In this document: positions 44,234-52,144 of the stretch, in pieces
How positions within the stretch are numbered: the stretch's first letter is position 1
Layout: each line of letters begins with the position of its first letter
Source of the DNA: Maribacter algarum (ex Lu et al. 2025) (nom. illeg.)
Lineage (GTDB): Bacteria; Bacteroidota; Bacteroidia; Flavobacteriales; Flavobacteriaceae
Direction: 5' to 3'
Assembly: GCA_947495915.1 (NCBI GenBank)
Contig: CANMAW010000004.1
Span: forward strand, 1-64,000
DNA length: 64,000 nucleotides
Program-made: the position numbers and the translations under genes
Notes under the pieces: model-generated
The model's input: only the letters and a program-made list of their open reading frames with translations
Told to the model about the DNA's origin: nothing
Database searches by the model: none

Positions 44234-46396
44234 TTACAAATTATCAAGCTGATTTTTGTTGTTATCATCACTAATAGTCCAAAAGAAGCCCACAAAGAAA
44301 AAGGCATCAGCTGTTGGGCGTATTTCTCTTCTATCGAAAATACCCTCCATATTTGGGGCATCAGCATATTGATAACCATTTACATTTTTGAATCCCGCTA
44401 TATTACTTACAGATAGATATAGTATTTTTTGCTGTGAAATTAAATAGGCCCAGTTGACGCTTAAATTATTATAAGCCTTTGTTTTTTCAGCCATAAAATC
44501 AACAGCATTCGGATTGTTAAAAGGTCTACCAGAACCATAACTATACGAAACTCCAACTTGTGAACGCCAATCGGTAATAAAATACTTAGTTACTAGAGAA
44601 AAGTTGTGTTTTGGTGCAAAATTGGGTGTTGCACTTTCTCTGAAATTTCTATAGTTACGCTTTGTATTTAAGTAAGAATAAGAAGCCCAATAATCCAAGT
44701 TCTTTATGCTTTTATTATCTCTCCAAAAAACATCTAAACCAGAAGCATAGCCGCTACCTCCGTTGTTGAATTCAGAATCAAACTGAGGGCGCAAGGTATT
44801 GTATTTGGTAAGGTTTTTATAGTCTTTATAGTAGGCTTCAGCTCTGAATGTTTTGCCATCTGCAGCGTATTGATAGTTTAAAATATAATGGGAAGTTTTT
44901 TCATGTTCGAGACTTTGATCAAACTTTAAATACTCCGTAAACGGATTCTGATAAAAATCACCATAAGCTAAAGAAAACTGTCCATTTTCACTGCTTTTAT
45001 AAGCTAAAGATGCTCTAGGAGAAACTGTAAAACCATCCAGTACTTTAGAATACTCGCCTCTTACGCCCAATTTCATGGCAAACTTGTTACTAAAAAATAT
45101 GTCAGCTTCAGAAAACGCTCCCGTTAAATGATCCATATAATCAGATTTAAGTTCCAATCCGTTAATCGTAGTAAAGGTATCTTTGTAATCAGTTATGAAA
45201 TGCTCAGCACCAAAATTTAACTGAAATCGATTGCTAAAACTTTTTTTCAGTTTTAATTTTAGATGTGAGGCAGTTTCGTTGGTATGAATATCATTGGTTT
45301 GAATGTCAATATTATTTTTGTCTACAGAAATACTTGCACCTGCAGTTAATGTCCATTCTTTATCTAAGAAATGTTTATAAGAAGAGTTGGCGTAAAGGTT
45401 ATTGTTTTTCAATTTAAAATTGACTAAATCTTCAAAATTGATATCTTCTTGATCAATATCTAAATTGGCATGGTTGAAACCCGCATAAAACTTAAACATA
45501 CTTTTATCTTTTTTACTTCGGAAGATCGCCTCTCCTGAAATAGATTCGTAAGGTTTGTTCCATCGTAATCCTCTGTTGTTAGGAATAATCCATTGATAAG
45601 GAGCTAAGTTGACATAGGAAGTATTCACGCTCAAAGATTGATCACCCCATATTTCGGTATGCCCTAAACCACCACCAACACTCATAATTTGAATATCAGT
45701 CTGTTCTTGTTCTGGCACATCAGTAGTGTTTAATAGCAACACACTGGACAATGCCTGACCGTACTCTGCAGAATATCCACCCGTACTAAACGTAATCCCT
45801 TTAAATAAAAAAGGAGAAAACCGACCGCGAGTCGGAATGTTGTTGGCTGTTGCACTAAACGGTTGAAAAACGCGAAGACCATCTATAAATACTTGTGTTT
45901 CCCCTGCTTCACCTCCACGAACAAATAAACGACCGTCTTCATTGACAGTTGTCGTACCAGGCAAGGTTTGTAATGCTGCAACAAAATCACCAGCCGCACC
46001 AGCTGTAGTTACAATATCTAAAGGTTTCAATACCGAAACTTTCGAATTGTCACCTGCTTGAAAACTTCCTGCAGTTAGGGTTACGCCGTTCAATTGGTTG
46101 ATCGCTTCCTGTAATTGTATGGTGAGATCTCGCAAATAAGAAACATCACCAGCTTGCATATATGTTTCAAAAGATATCATTGAAACTATAAGATTTTGGG
46201 TACCTGTCTCCGTGGTTTCAAAATTAAATTTGCCTTGAGCGTCAGTTGATGCACCATCATATGTGCCCTCTAAATAAATATTAGCACCTTCTATAGGATT
46301 AGCATTTTGATCTGTAACTACCCCTGAAATGGTGGTTTGTGCCATTGTGAAGTATCCTATGAATAAGGTAAATAGTACTATGATTAGTTTTTTCAT
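44234..46396 (-). CDS. TonB-dependent outer-membrane receptor
   Basis: A 720-residue receptor. After the signal peptide (IIVLFTLFIGYFTMAQ) comes a CarboxypepD_reg-like domain (~20-100: TISGVVTDQNANPIEGANIY, GASTDAQGKFNF), a plug (~115-215: VKPL-like SVLKPLDIVTTAGAAGDFVA, RLFVRGGEAGETQVFIDGLR) and a 22-strand-type barrel to the C-terminus ending FFVGFFWTI then a short DNNKNQLDNL tail. It imports an unknown ligand using TonB energy. No SusD partner. Its promoter carries the LytTR-type repeats shared with the DUF2141 genes, and it is divergent from a DUF2141 gene, so it is a predicted target of the regulator at 26373. Confidence 0.93.
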   Translation of the reverse strand: MKKLIIVLFTLFIGYFTMAQTTISGVVTDQNANPIEGANIYLEGTYDGASTDAQGKFNFETTETGTQNLIVSMISFETYMQAGDVSYLRDLTIQLQEAINQLNGVTLTAGSFQAGDNSKVSVLKPLDIVTTAGAAGDFVAALQTLPGTTTVNEDGRLFVRGGEAGETQVFIDGLRVFQPFSATANNIPTRGRFSPFLFKGITFSTGGYSAEYGQALSSVLLLNTTDVPEQEQTDIQIMSVGGGLGHTEIWGDQSLSVNTSYVNLAPYQWIIPNNRGLRWNKPYESISGEAIFRSKKDKSMFKFYAGFNHANLDIDQEDINFEDLVNFKLKNNNLYANSSYKHFLDKEWTLTAGASISVDKNNIDIQTNDIHTNETASHLKLKLKKSFSNRFQLNFGAEHFITDYKDTFTTINGLELKSDYMDHLTGAFSEADIFFSNKFAMKLGVRGEYSKVLDGFTVSPRASLAYKSSENGQFSLAYGDFYQNPFTEYLKFDQSLEHEKTSHYILNYQYAADGKTFRAEAYYKDYKNLTKYNTLRPQFDSEFNNGGSGYASGLDVFWRDNKSIKNLDYWASYSYLNTKRNYRNFRESATPNFAPKHNFSLVTKYFITDWRSQVGVSYSYGSGRPFNNPNAVDFMAEKTKAYNNLSVNWAYLISQQKILYLSVSNIAGFKNVNGYQYADAPNMEGIFDRREIRPTADAFFFVGFFWTISDDNNKNQLDNL

Positions 46397-46418
46397 GATT
46401 GTTCGTTTTTTGATGAGG

Positions 46419-46488
46419 CAAATGTCAGAACTAAATCAAATTCTTAGAAAACCACATGACTGAACTGTAGCAATTTAAGACTGAATTG
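46419..46488 (-). promoter_or_regulatory. LytTR-type direct repeats and -7 box of the TonB receptor
   Basis: Toward the receptor gene: CAATTCAGT (46488-46480), CAGTTCAGT (46467-46459), 32 nt, then GACATTTG (46426-46419), 22 nt before ATG at 46396. Repeat starts are 21 bp apart. The proximal copy read as ACAGTTCAG fits the LytTR consensus at all nine positions. Confidence 0.75.
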
Positions 46489-46507
46489 AAAATCGAAATT
46501 CATTTCA

Positions 46508-46577
46508 CAATTCAGCAATAGAAAATGACAGTTCGGTATGAAACATTTAAGAAAAGTCTCCAATGTGCGCATCTTTG
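46508..46577 (+). promoter_or_regulatory. LytTR-type direct repeats and -7 box of the divergent DUF2141 gene
   Basis: CAATTCAGC (46508-46516), CAGTTCGGT (46529-46537), 32 nt, then CATCTTTG (46570-46577), 30 nt before ATG at 46608. Starts are 21 bp apart. ACAGTTCGG matches the LytTR consensus at all nine positions. Together with the receptor's pair it forms a nested dyad, one pair per divergent gene. No -33 TTG is seen. Confidence 0.75.
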
Positions 46578-46607
46578 TATCATCATTAACTACTAAAACA
46601 AAATATC

Positions 46608-47027
46608 ATGAAAAAATTAGCACTTATCTTCTTGTTAGCATTCACAGGATTTACAGCAATGGCACAAGAAAAAACAGGAGTTACTATTACCGTAACTATT
46701 GAAAATGTTCTAAAAGAAGGTGGAACTATTTTGGGTTCATTGCATACAGAAAATACTTTTATGAAAGGTGCTGGTATTCAAAATACAGGGGCACCTGCCA
46801 AAAAAGGAGAAGTAACCATAACTTTTTACAATGTACAACCCGGTACATTTGCAGTAATGGTAATGCATGATGAAAACGCTAATAAAACCATGGATATGGC
46901 AGACAATGGGATGCCCTTAGAAAGCTACGGTACTTCAGGTGAAATGGAAGCATTTGGCCCTCCAAGTTTTACCAGTGCAAAATTTGAAATTACAGATACC
47001 GATCAAGATCTTAGAATTCGATTCTAA
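46608..47027 (+). CDS. DUF2141 family periplasmic protein
   Basis: A 139-residue secreted protein (signal LIFLLAFTGFTAMAQ) with the DUF2141 layout: GVTITVTIENVLKEGGTILG then SLHTENTFM, KKGEVTITFYNVQPGTFAVM then VMHDENANKTMDMADNGMP (Asp-rich loop), and GPPSFTSAKFEI. It is a paralogue of the gene at 30667, with the same promoter architecture. It is divergent from the TonB receptor and shares its regulatory region, so they probably act together at the envelope. A terminator follows. Confidence 0.88.
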   Translation: MKKLALIFLLAFTGFTAMAQEKTGVTITVTIENVLKEGGTILGSLHTENTFMKGAGIQNTGAPAKKGEVTITFYNVQPGTFAVMVMHDENANKTMDMADNGMPLESYGTSGEMEAFGPPSFTSAKFEITDTDQDLRIRF

Positions 47028-47065
47028 ACGAAAAAAACATCAATCATCAATCATCAATCAATCAA

Positions 47066-47093
47066 AAAAGGCTTCCAAATTTGGAAGCCTTTC
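47066..47093. terminator. bidirectional terminator between DUF2141 and dps
   Basis: AAAGGCTTCCAAA and TTTGGAAGCCTTT form a near-continuous palindrome with A-rich and T-rich flanks (TTCTTTTTG on the right). It serves both convergent genes. Just before it is a run of AATC units. Confidence 0.85.
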
Positions 47094-47101
47094 TTTTTGT
47101 T

Positions 47102-47581
47102 CTAAATCTCTTCGGTTAACCAAGCTTTCATCATCCAAACTGTTTTTTCTTGTTCAGTGATAAAATCACTCATCATGCTATTGGTACCTTCATCATTAGC
47201 TTCATCTGATAAGCTAAGAATTTTACGTTCGATTATTAGAAGCTCTTTTAAAGTATCAACTGTTAAACGAATCGCGGCTTCATCTTGTGTAATGTTTTTT
47301 CCAGCCGGAACTCTAGCCTTCTCCATATAATCTTCAAACGTATGTAATGGTACCTCACCCAAGGTTAATATACGTTCAGCAATTAAATCAACTTTGGTAT
47401 TTGCATCATTATATAACTCCTCAAATTTCAGATGAAGATCAAAAAAACCCTTACCTTTAATATTCCAGTGAATTCCTCTCAAATTTTGATAATATCGTTG
47501 AAAACTTGCCAACAATACGTTCAACTCCTTACTCAATACTTCAGACTTTTCGGCGCTTAAACCTATACTATTTAGTTTCAT
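47102..47581 (-). CDS. dps: Dps family ferritin-like DNA-protection protein
   Basis: A 159-residue four-helix ferritin-like protein. The first helix region has RYYQNLRGIHWNIKGKGFFD followed by LHLKFEELYNDANTKVDLIA, carrying the ferroxidase His, Asp and Glu (H-x12-D-x3-E pattern), then AERILTLGEVPLHTF. Dps dodecamers oxidise and store iron with H2O2 and shield DNA. It is divergent, over 97 bp, from an OxyR gene with both redox cysteines, so peroxide induction by OxyR is likely. Confidence 0.93.
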   Translation of the reverse strand: MKLNSIGLSAEKSEVLSKELNVLLASFQRYYQNLRGIHWNIKGKGFFDLHLKFEELYNDANTKVDLIAERILTLGEVPLHTFEDYMEKARVPAGKNITQDEAAIRLTVDTLKELLIIERKILSLSDEANDEGTNSMMSDFITEQEKTVWMMKAWLTEEI

Positions 47582-47678
47582 AATCTCTTATTTTACTATA
47601 AAGATAATGCATAATAATTTTATTTTTAATAGATATTGTCGATAGTTTTTATATATTTATTGTTTAAAATTATACGTC
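47582..47678. promoter_or_regulatory. dps-oxyR divergent regulatory region
   Basis: A 97-bp AT-rich gap. ATAG occurs at 47629-47632 and 47642-47645, but the E. coli ATAG-N7-CTAT spacing of OxyR sites is not met. It must hold both promoters. A shared operator is expected from gene order, but I cannot point to its bases. Confidence 0.4.
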
Positions 47679-48617
47679 ATGACTATAACTCAATTACAAT
47701 ATGTTTTGGCCGTTGCAGAATACCGAAACTTCACCCTTGCTGCACAAAAAAGTTTTGTTACCCAGCCTACCTTGAGTATGCAGGTACAGAAACTAGAAGA
47801 TGAACTAGATGTGCTGATTTTTGATCGTGGAAAGAAACCCATTGCCGTAACAGAAGTTGGTAAAAAGATAGTTGCGCAGGCAAAAAACATAGTGAATGAA
47901 GCATCAAGAATTACTGACATTGTTGATCAGGAAAAAGGGTTTATCGGTGGTGATTATACTTTAGGTATTATACCTACCATTATGCCAACATTATTACCAA
48001 TGTTTCTTAAAACCTTTATCAAAAAATACCCAAAGGTAAATCTCATTATTAGAGAGCAAAGCACAGAAAGTCTTATTCGAAATATTCAAGATGGGCATTT
48101 AGATGCCGCTATTGCTGCCACTCCGTTAGAAATTGAATTTATAAAAGAACGCCCTTTATATTATGAACCCTTTGTTGGGTATGTGCCCAAATCTCATCGT
48201 TTAGGGGATTTTAAAACATTATCTCCAGAAGATTTAGATGTTTCAGATGTCTTACTTTTACAAGACGGTCATTGTTTTAGAGATGGCGTAATTAACTTAT
48301 GTAAAGCACCAAAAGAAATTGGCAAAGAACATTTTCAATTGCAAAGCGGAAGTTTTGAAACCTTAGTAAATCTTGCTGATGAAGATATGGGCATGACGCT
48401 ACTACCCTATTTGAACACCTTAGAACTAGACAAATCGAAAAGTCAAAATTTAAAGTATTTTAATAATCCGAGTCCGGCGCGAGAGGTCAGCTTAATTTAT
48501 CATAAAAGCGAACTTAAAATTCAAATCACCGAGGCCTTACGTGATGTGATTTCTGCTATCGTGCGTGGAGCCATTGCTTTTCAAGATGTAAAAATTATTA
48601 GTCCGATTAGCAAGTAA
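47679..48617 (+). CDS. oxyR: LysR-family peroxide sensor OxyR
   Basis: A 312-residue LysR regulator. N-terminal winged HTH: TITQLQYVLAVAEYRNFTLA then AQKSFVTQPTLSMQVQKLED. The effector domain has the peroxide-sensing pair Cys199 and Cys208 in GHCFRDGVINLC, at the same numbers and spacing as E. coli OxyR. PVAVTEVGKK-like PIAVTEVGK and TTLLPYLNT-like GMTLLPYLNTLE are also typical. It should activate dps, divergent at 47581, on H2O2 exposure. A strong terminator follows. Confidence 0.95.
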   Translation: MTITQLQYVLAVAEYRNFTLAAQKSFVTQPTLSMQVQKLEDELDVLIFDRGKKPIAVTEVGKKIVAQAKNIVNEASRITDIVDQEKGFIGGDYTLGIIPTIMPTLLPMFLKTFIKKYPKVNLIIREQSTESLIRNIQDGHLDAAIAATPLEIEFIKERPLYYEPFVGYVPKSHRLGDFKTLSPEDLDVSDVLLLQDGHCFRDGVINLCKAPKEIGKEHFQLQSGSFETLVNLADEDMGMTLLPYLNTLELDKSKSQNLKYFNNPSPAREVSLIYHKSELKIQITEALRDVISAIVRGAIAFQDVKIISPISK

Positions 48618-48642
48618 CAAACTGAAAATGTGATAAAAAACA

Positions 48643-48670
48643 AAATCCCTGACCAACTGGTCAGGGATTT
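48643..48670. terminator. bidirectional terminator after oxyR
   Basis: AAATCCCTGACC and GGTCAGGGATTT pair perfectly over 12 bp with loop AACT, then TTTTTATG. It lies between convergent oxyR and the small ORF ending at 48673. Confidence 0.9.
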
Positions 48671-48672
48671 TT

Positions 48673-48870
48673 TTATGCTTTTAAATAAATTAAGCTTTGT
48701 TTTAATTCTGGTTTATCATTAATAAATTGTTGTAACCAGTCTTTTAATTCTTCAATTTCATGGGGGAGTAAATTTGAAACTGCTTTTTTTAGTTCTTTGC
48801 AAAATAGCTTCGTATCGAAGCTCACTTTTTTGAGTATTGTTTTAGTATACTCAAGCATTGCTCTAGCCAT
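48673..48870 (-). CDS. small conserved-looking helical protein (65 aa)
   Basis: A 65-residue soluble protein: MARAMLEYTKTILKKVSFDT then KLFCKELKKAVSNLLPHEIE, ELKDWLQQFINDKPELKQSL. It looks like a three-helix bundle with no signal peptide. Placed after its own leader and before a shared terminator, it is likely real. I do not recognise a family; similar short proteins are common in Flavobacteriia. Confidence 0.65.
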   Translation of the reverse strand: MARAMLEYTKTILKKVSFDTKLFCKELKKAVSNLLPHEIEELKDWLQQFINDKPELKQSLIYLKA

Positions 48871-49031
48871 ATTTCAAAATGTTTAATTAATTTAGGTTCA
48901 TAAATCAGTTTTACATACCATAAAGTTAAACAGAAAAGCCTATTACATATTGTACCAACTGTGTTAAAAATTGGCTAAATTCTTGTTAACAGTGTAGCGT
49001 AAAAGTGTAGTGGTATTCGATTTCAATTTCT

Positions 49032-50300
49032 ATGAAAAAAATTTTAGCTGTTTTAGCCTGTGGTTTCCTTTGTATAGGGTGCTCAACGGCAAAGCGTCAA
49101 GTTCAAAAAAGCACCAGTAATACAATCACCTCAAATTTTTTTGACACCCAATTTACAGGCATTTTAATGGTTGATGCGCAAAGTAAAGACACCTTATACA
49201 ACTACAACAGCACCAAATATTTCACTCCTGCAAGCAATACCAAAATATTCACGCTATTTACCTCACTAACGATATTACCAGATTCTTTACCAGGGTTAAA
49301 GTTTTTGACCAAAAATGACACTCTGTATATTGAGGGTACGGGAGACCCCACCTTACTTCACCCTTATTTTGATCAAAATACAACTCTTGATTTTTTAAAA
49401 AGATATTCAAACATAGCAATTCATTACAACATTTTTCATGAAGATCATTACGCTCCCGGCTGGTCATGGGAAGATTATGGATACTACTTTCAACCAGAGC
49501 GAACCGCTATACCTGTTTATGGCAATGTAGTTTCATTGTATCATAAAAATGGACTTCAAGCAAGGCCCTTATATTTTAAAGATTCGGTGCTTTCACTGCC
49601 ATATAAGTCGAATAGATCCATAGATCGAAACAAATTCTACTTTTCTCCTTCGCGAAAAGATACTGTTGAAATTCCCTTTAAAACTTCCAATGAATTAACA
49701 ACTAAACTATTACAAGATTATCTTCAACAATCGATAAAGATCACTTCAGCAATGCCTGAAGGCGATAAAAACGTACACTTCAGTATTGATGCAGATACCG
49801 TTTATAGGCGCATGATGATTGAAAGCGACAATTTTCTAGCTGAACAATTGCTCATACAAAGTAGTTCAATGCTATCAGATACGTTGCGTAGTACTACTGC
49901 GATAAATTATATTTTAAATAATCAATTGAATGATTTAAAACAAAAACCAAGATGGGTTGATGGCTCTGGTCTATCGCGATACAACCTTTTTACCCCTGAA
50001 GCAATGGTGCACGTATTGAGCAAATTGTATGAAACCATACCACAGCAACGGCTGTTAGGTTTTTTTCCGGTTGGAGGAAATTCAGGCACTTTAGAAAATT
50101 GGTATGGTGGAAATTCAAAACCCTTTATCTATGCAAAATCGGGAAGTCTAGGAAACATTTACTGTCTCAGTGGTTATCTAAAAACAAATTCAGGTAAGAC
50201 TATTATTTTTAGTTTTATGAACAACCATTTTACGCAACCTATCAGTTCTCTGAAACTACAAATGCAAAAAATATTTGACGAAATTCGAGACAACTATTAA
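49032..50300 (+). CDS. dacB: PBP4-type D-alanyl-D-alanine carboxypeptidase (S13), lipoprotein
   Basis: A 422-residue penicillin-binding protein with a lipoprotein signal (LAVLACGFLCIGC, Cys17). The three active-site boxes are present: SNTK (Ser68, Lys71), ESDN near 273 (SxN) and AKSG near 377 (KTG). GSGLSRYNLFTPEAMVHVL is the S13 signature. It should trim D-Ala from peptidoglycan stem peptides and/or cleave cross-links. It is smaller than E. coli DacB (~480), so part of the inserted domain is reduced. It overlaps the convergent NudK gene by 4 nt. Confidence 0.92.
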   Translation: MKKILAVLACGFLCIGCSTAKRQVQKSTSNTITSNFFDTQFTGILMVDAQSKDTLYNYNSTKYFTPASNTKIFTLFTSLTILPDSLPGLKFLTKNDTLYIEGTGDPTLLHPYFDQNTTLDFLKRYSNIAIHYNIFHEDHYAPGWSWEDYGYYFQPERTAIPVYGNVVSLYHKNGLQARPLYFKDSVLSLPYKSNRSIDRNKFYFSPSRKDTVEIPFKTSNELTTKLLQDYLQQSIKITSAMPEGDKNVHFSIDADTVYRRMMIESDNFLAEQLLIQSSSMLSDTLRSTTAINYILNNQLNDLKQKPRWVDGSGLSRYNLFTPEAMVHVLSKLYETIPQQRLLGFFPVGGNSGTLENWYGGNSKPFIYAKSGSLGNIYCLSGYLKTNSGKTIIFSFMNNHFTQPISSLKLQMQKIFDEIRDNY

Positions 50301-50884
50301 TCATCAAATAAGTGGTTCAATGCGGCGTACTGCAAAAGCATAATCGTCTTAGCATCTTCAATTTCTCCTGTAGTAATCATTTGAAGTGCTTTATCGAAAG
50401 TGTATTCGAGTACCTGAATGTTTTCCGTTTCATGAGCAGCCCCTCCCCCTTCACTAACTTTCATTTTGTCTTCATATTCACCAATGAATAAATATAAAAT
50501 TTCGGTTACAGAACCCGGACTCATATATGTTTGAATCACTTTTTTAACATTATCAATGCGATAGCCCGTTTCCTCTTCGGTTTCTTTTCGAATGCAATCT
50601 TCAGGGTTATCACCATCTAATAAACCCGCGCAGGCTTCAATCATCATTCCGTTTTCATTACCATTTACATAAGTTGGCATTCGAAACTGTCTTGTTAATA
50701 TAACGGTACCTTTTTTCTTATTGTATAGTAGAATTGCAGCTCCGTTTCCTCTGTCGTAGGCTTCCCTTTCTTGCGTTTCCCAAGCCCCGTCTTCTTTTTG
50801 ATAATCGAAAGTGTATTTATTTAAAATGTACCAATTATCAGAAAGTACTTTTTTTTTGATATTCTTTATACTGCCGTTTTTCAA
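50297..50884 (-). CDS. nudK: NudK-type GDP-mannose pyrophosphatase (Nudix)
   Basis: A 195-residue Nudix hydrolase. TRQFRMPTYVNGNENGMMIE then ACAGLLDGDNPEDCIRK, ETEEETGYRI, TYMSPGSVTEILYLFIGEY match E. coli NudK closely, including the AGLLD start of the Nudix box. It cleaves GDP-mannose (and some ADP-sugars) to the sugar phosphate and GMP, using Mg2+. E. coli NudK is 191 residues. It is convergent with dacB by 4 nt. Confidence 0.9.
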   Translation of the reverse strand: MKNGSIKNIKKKVLSDNWYILNKYTFDYQKEDGAWETQEREAYDRGNGAAILLYNKKKGTVILTRQFRMPTYVNGNENGMMIEACAGLLDGDNPEDCIRKETEEETGYRIDNVKKVIQTYMSPGSVTEILYLFIGEYEDKMKVSEGGGAAHETENIQVLEYTFDKALQMITTGEIEDAKTIMLLQYAALNHLFDD

Positions 50885-50989
50885 TGAAATCTATTTTTAA
50901 TTCGGATTAAAGGTATGCAAATTACCTACAGTATTCCAATCACCAAAGTAAGACTAAAATGAGCTGTTATCTTTTAGTATCTTAGCCCT

Positions 50990-51769
50990 ATGAATGCTAT
51001 AGATATTCGAACCGTTGATGTTGTTCAATATATAAAGCCCTTGAGAGAAGGGGGGTCGTTACCTGCTATAGTAAAAGCAGATGACGGGTTTTTATATGTG
51101 CTAAAATTTCGTGGCGCCGGCCAAGGTAAAAAGGCGTTAATCGCAGAGTTACTTGGGGGTGAACTTGCTAGAGCTATAGGATTGAAAGTTCCTGAATTGG
51201 TCTTTATGAATCTTGACGATTCTTTTAGTAAAACAGAGCCCGATGAAGAAATTCAAGATTTACTGAAGTTCAGTATTGGTCTAAATTTAGGGCTACATTT
51301 TCTTTCTAGCGCAATTACGTATGACCCGCTTGTTTCAAATGTAGATGCACACACCGCTTCAAAAGTGGTATTACTAGATAGCATTATTAGTAATATTGAT
51401 CGTACACCAAAAAACACGAATCTTTTACAATGGAATAAAGAATTGTGGATCATTGACAACGGAGCCAGTTTTTATTTTCATCACAATTGGGAGTCTTACA
51501 AAGAACATCTTACACGTACTTTTCCTTTGGTAAAAAATCATGTATTACTAGCAAAAGCAACGGAGCTAGACGCTGCAGCCGTTGAAATTCAAGGTTTTTT
51601 AAATGATAACATCCTAAAAGAAATCATATCAAAAATACCAGAAGAATGGCTTACCAATGAAACAGATGATACTTCACCAAGCGCCAAGCGTGAAATTTAT
51701 TTTGAATATATAAAGGCTAAACTGTCACTTTTAGACGCCTTAGTAAAAGAAGCTCAAGATGCAAGATAG
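50990..51769 (+). CDS. HipA-family kinase-like protein
   Basis: A 259-residue protein related to HipA kinases: VDVVQYIKPLREGGSLPAIV, YVLKFRGAGQGKKALIAELL (ATP-site Lys), then GGELARAIGLKVPELVFM, the LLDSIISNIDRTPKNTNLL catalytic-loop equivalent (N-x-D-R) and WIIDNGASFYFHHNW (metal-site Asp). It is shorter than toxin HipA (~440) and lacks its N-subdomain. The downstream DUF3037 gene overlaps it by 11 nt, a recurrent pairing, so the two likely work together. The substrate is unknown; toxin activity is not shown. Confidence 0.88.
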   Translation: MNAIDIRTVDVVQYIKPLREGGSLPAIVKADDGFLYVLKFRGAGQGKKALIAELLGGELARAIGLKVPELVFMNLDDSFSKTEPDEEIQDLLKFSIGLNLGLHFLSSAITYDPLVSNVDAHTASKVVLLDSIISNIDRTPKNTNLLQWNKELWIIDNGASFYFHHNWESYKEHLTRTFPLVKNHVLLAKATELDAAAVEIQGFLNDNILKEIISKIPEEWLTNETDDTSPSAKREIYFEYIKAKLSLLDALVKEAQDAR

Positions 51770-52142
51770 ATGTACGTTCGAATTTGCGCTTATTCGGCTT
51801 GTACCCAAGGTAGAACGTGAAGAATTTTTCAATATTGGAGTTATTCTTTTCTCCAAACGGAAAAAATATCTTGATATAAAATATCATATTGACGAAACTC
51901 GGTTTAAGGCTTTTTCTACGGATATGGAATTATCAGATCTCAACGACTACTTATCAGCTTGGAAACTGATCTGCGAGGGTGAACCTTCGGGAGGAAGCAT
52001 TGGAAAACTAGAACTTTCAGATCGTTTTCGCTGGCTAACTGCTGCTCGAAGTACCATTATTCAAAGTTCAGACACCCATTCTGGTTTATGTACTAACCCC
52101 AAGGAAGAACTACAGTGTATTTTTGAAAAATACGTGTTGTAA
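51759..52142 (+). CDS. DUF3037 domain protein
   Basis: A 127-residue protein with the DUF3037 layout: CTFEFALIRLVPKVEREEFF then NIGVILFSKRKKYLD, ELSDLNDYLSAWKLICEGEP, and DRFRWLTAARSTIIQSSDTH. It overlaps the HipA-like gene by 11 nt in the same direction, so they are translationally coupled. It may be the kinase's partner, antidote or substrate; that is inferred from order only. Confidence 0.88.
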   Translation: MQDRCTFEFALIRLVPKVEREEFFNIGVILFSKRKKYLDIKYHIDETRFKAFSTDMELSDLNDYLSAWKLICEGEPSGGSIGKLELSDRFRWLTAARSTIIQSSDTHSGLCTNPKEELQCIFEKYVL

Positions 52143-52144
52143 AA

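Noticed and set aside
47629-47645. Canonical OxyR box in the dps-oxyR gap
   Set aside because: Two ATAG units are present, but 13 bp apart and without the matching CTAT halves.
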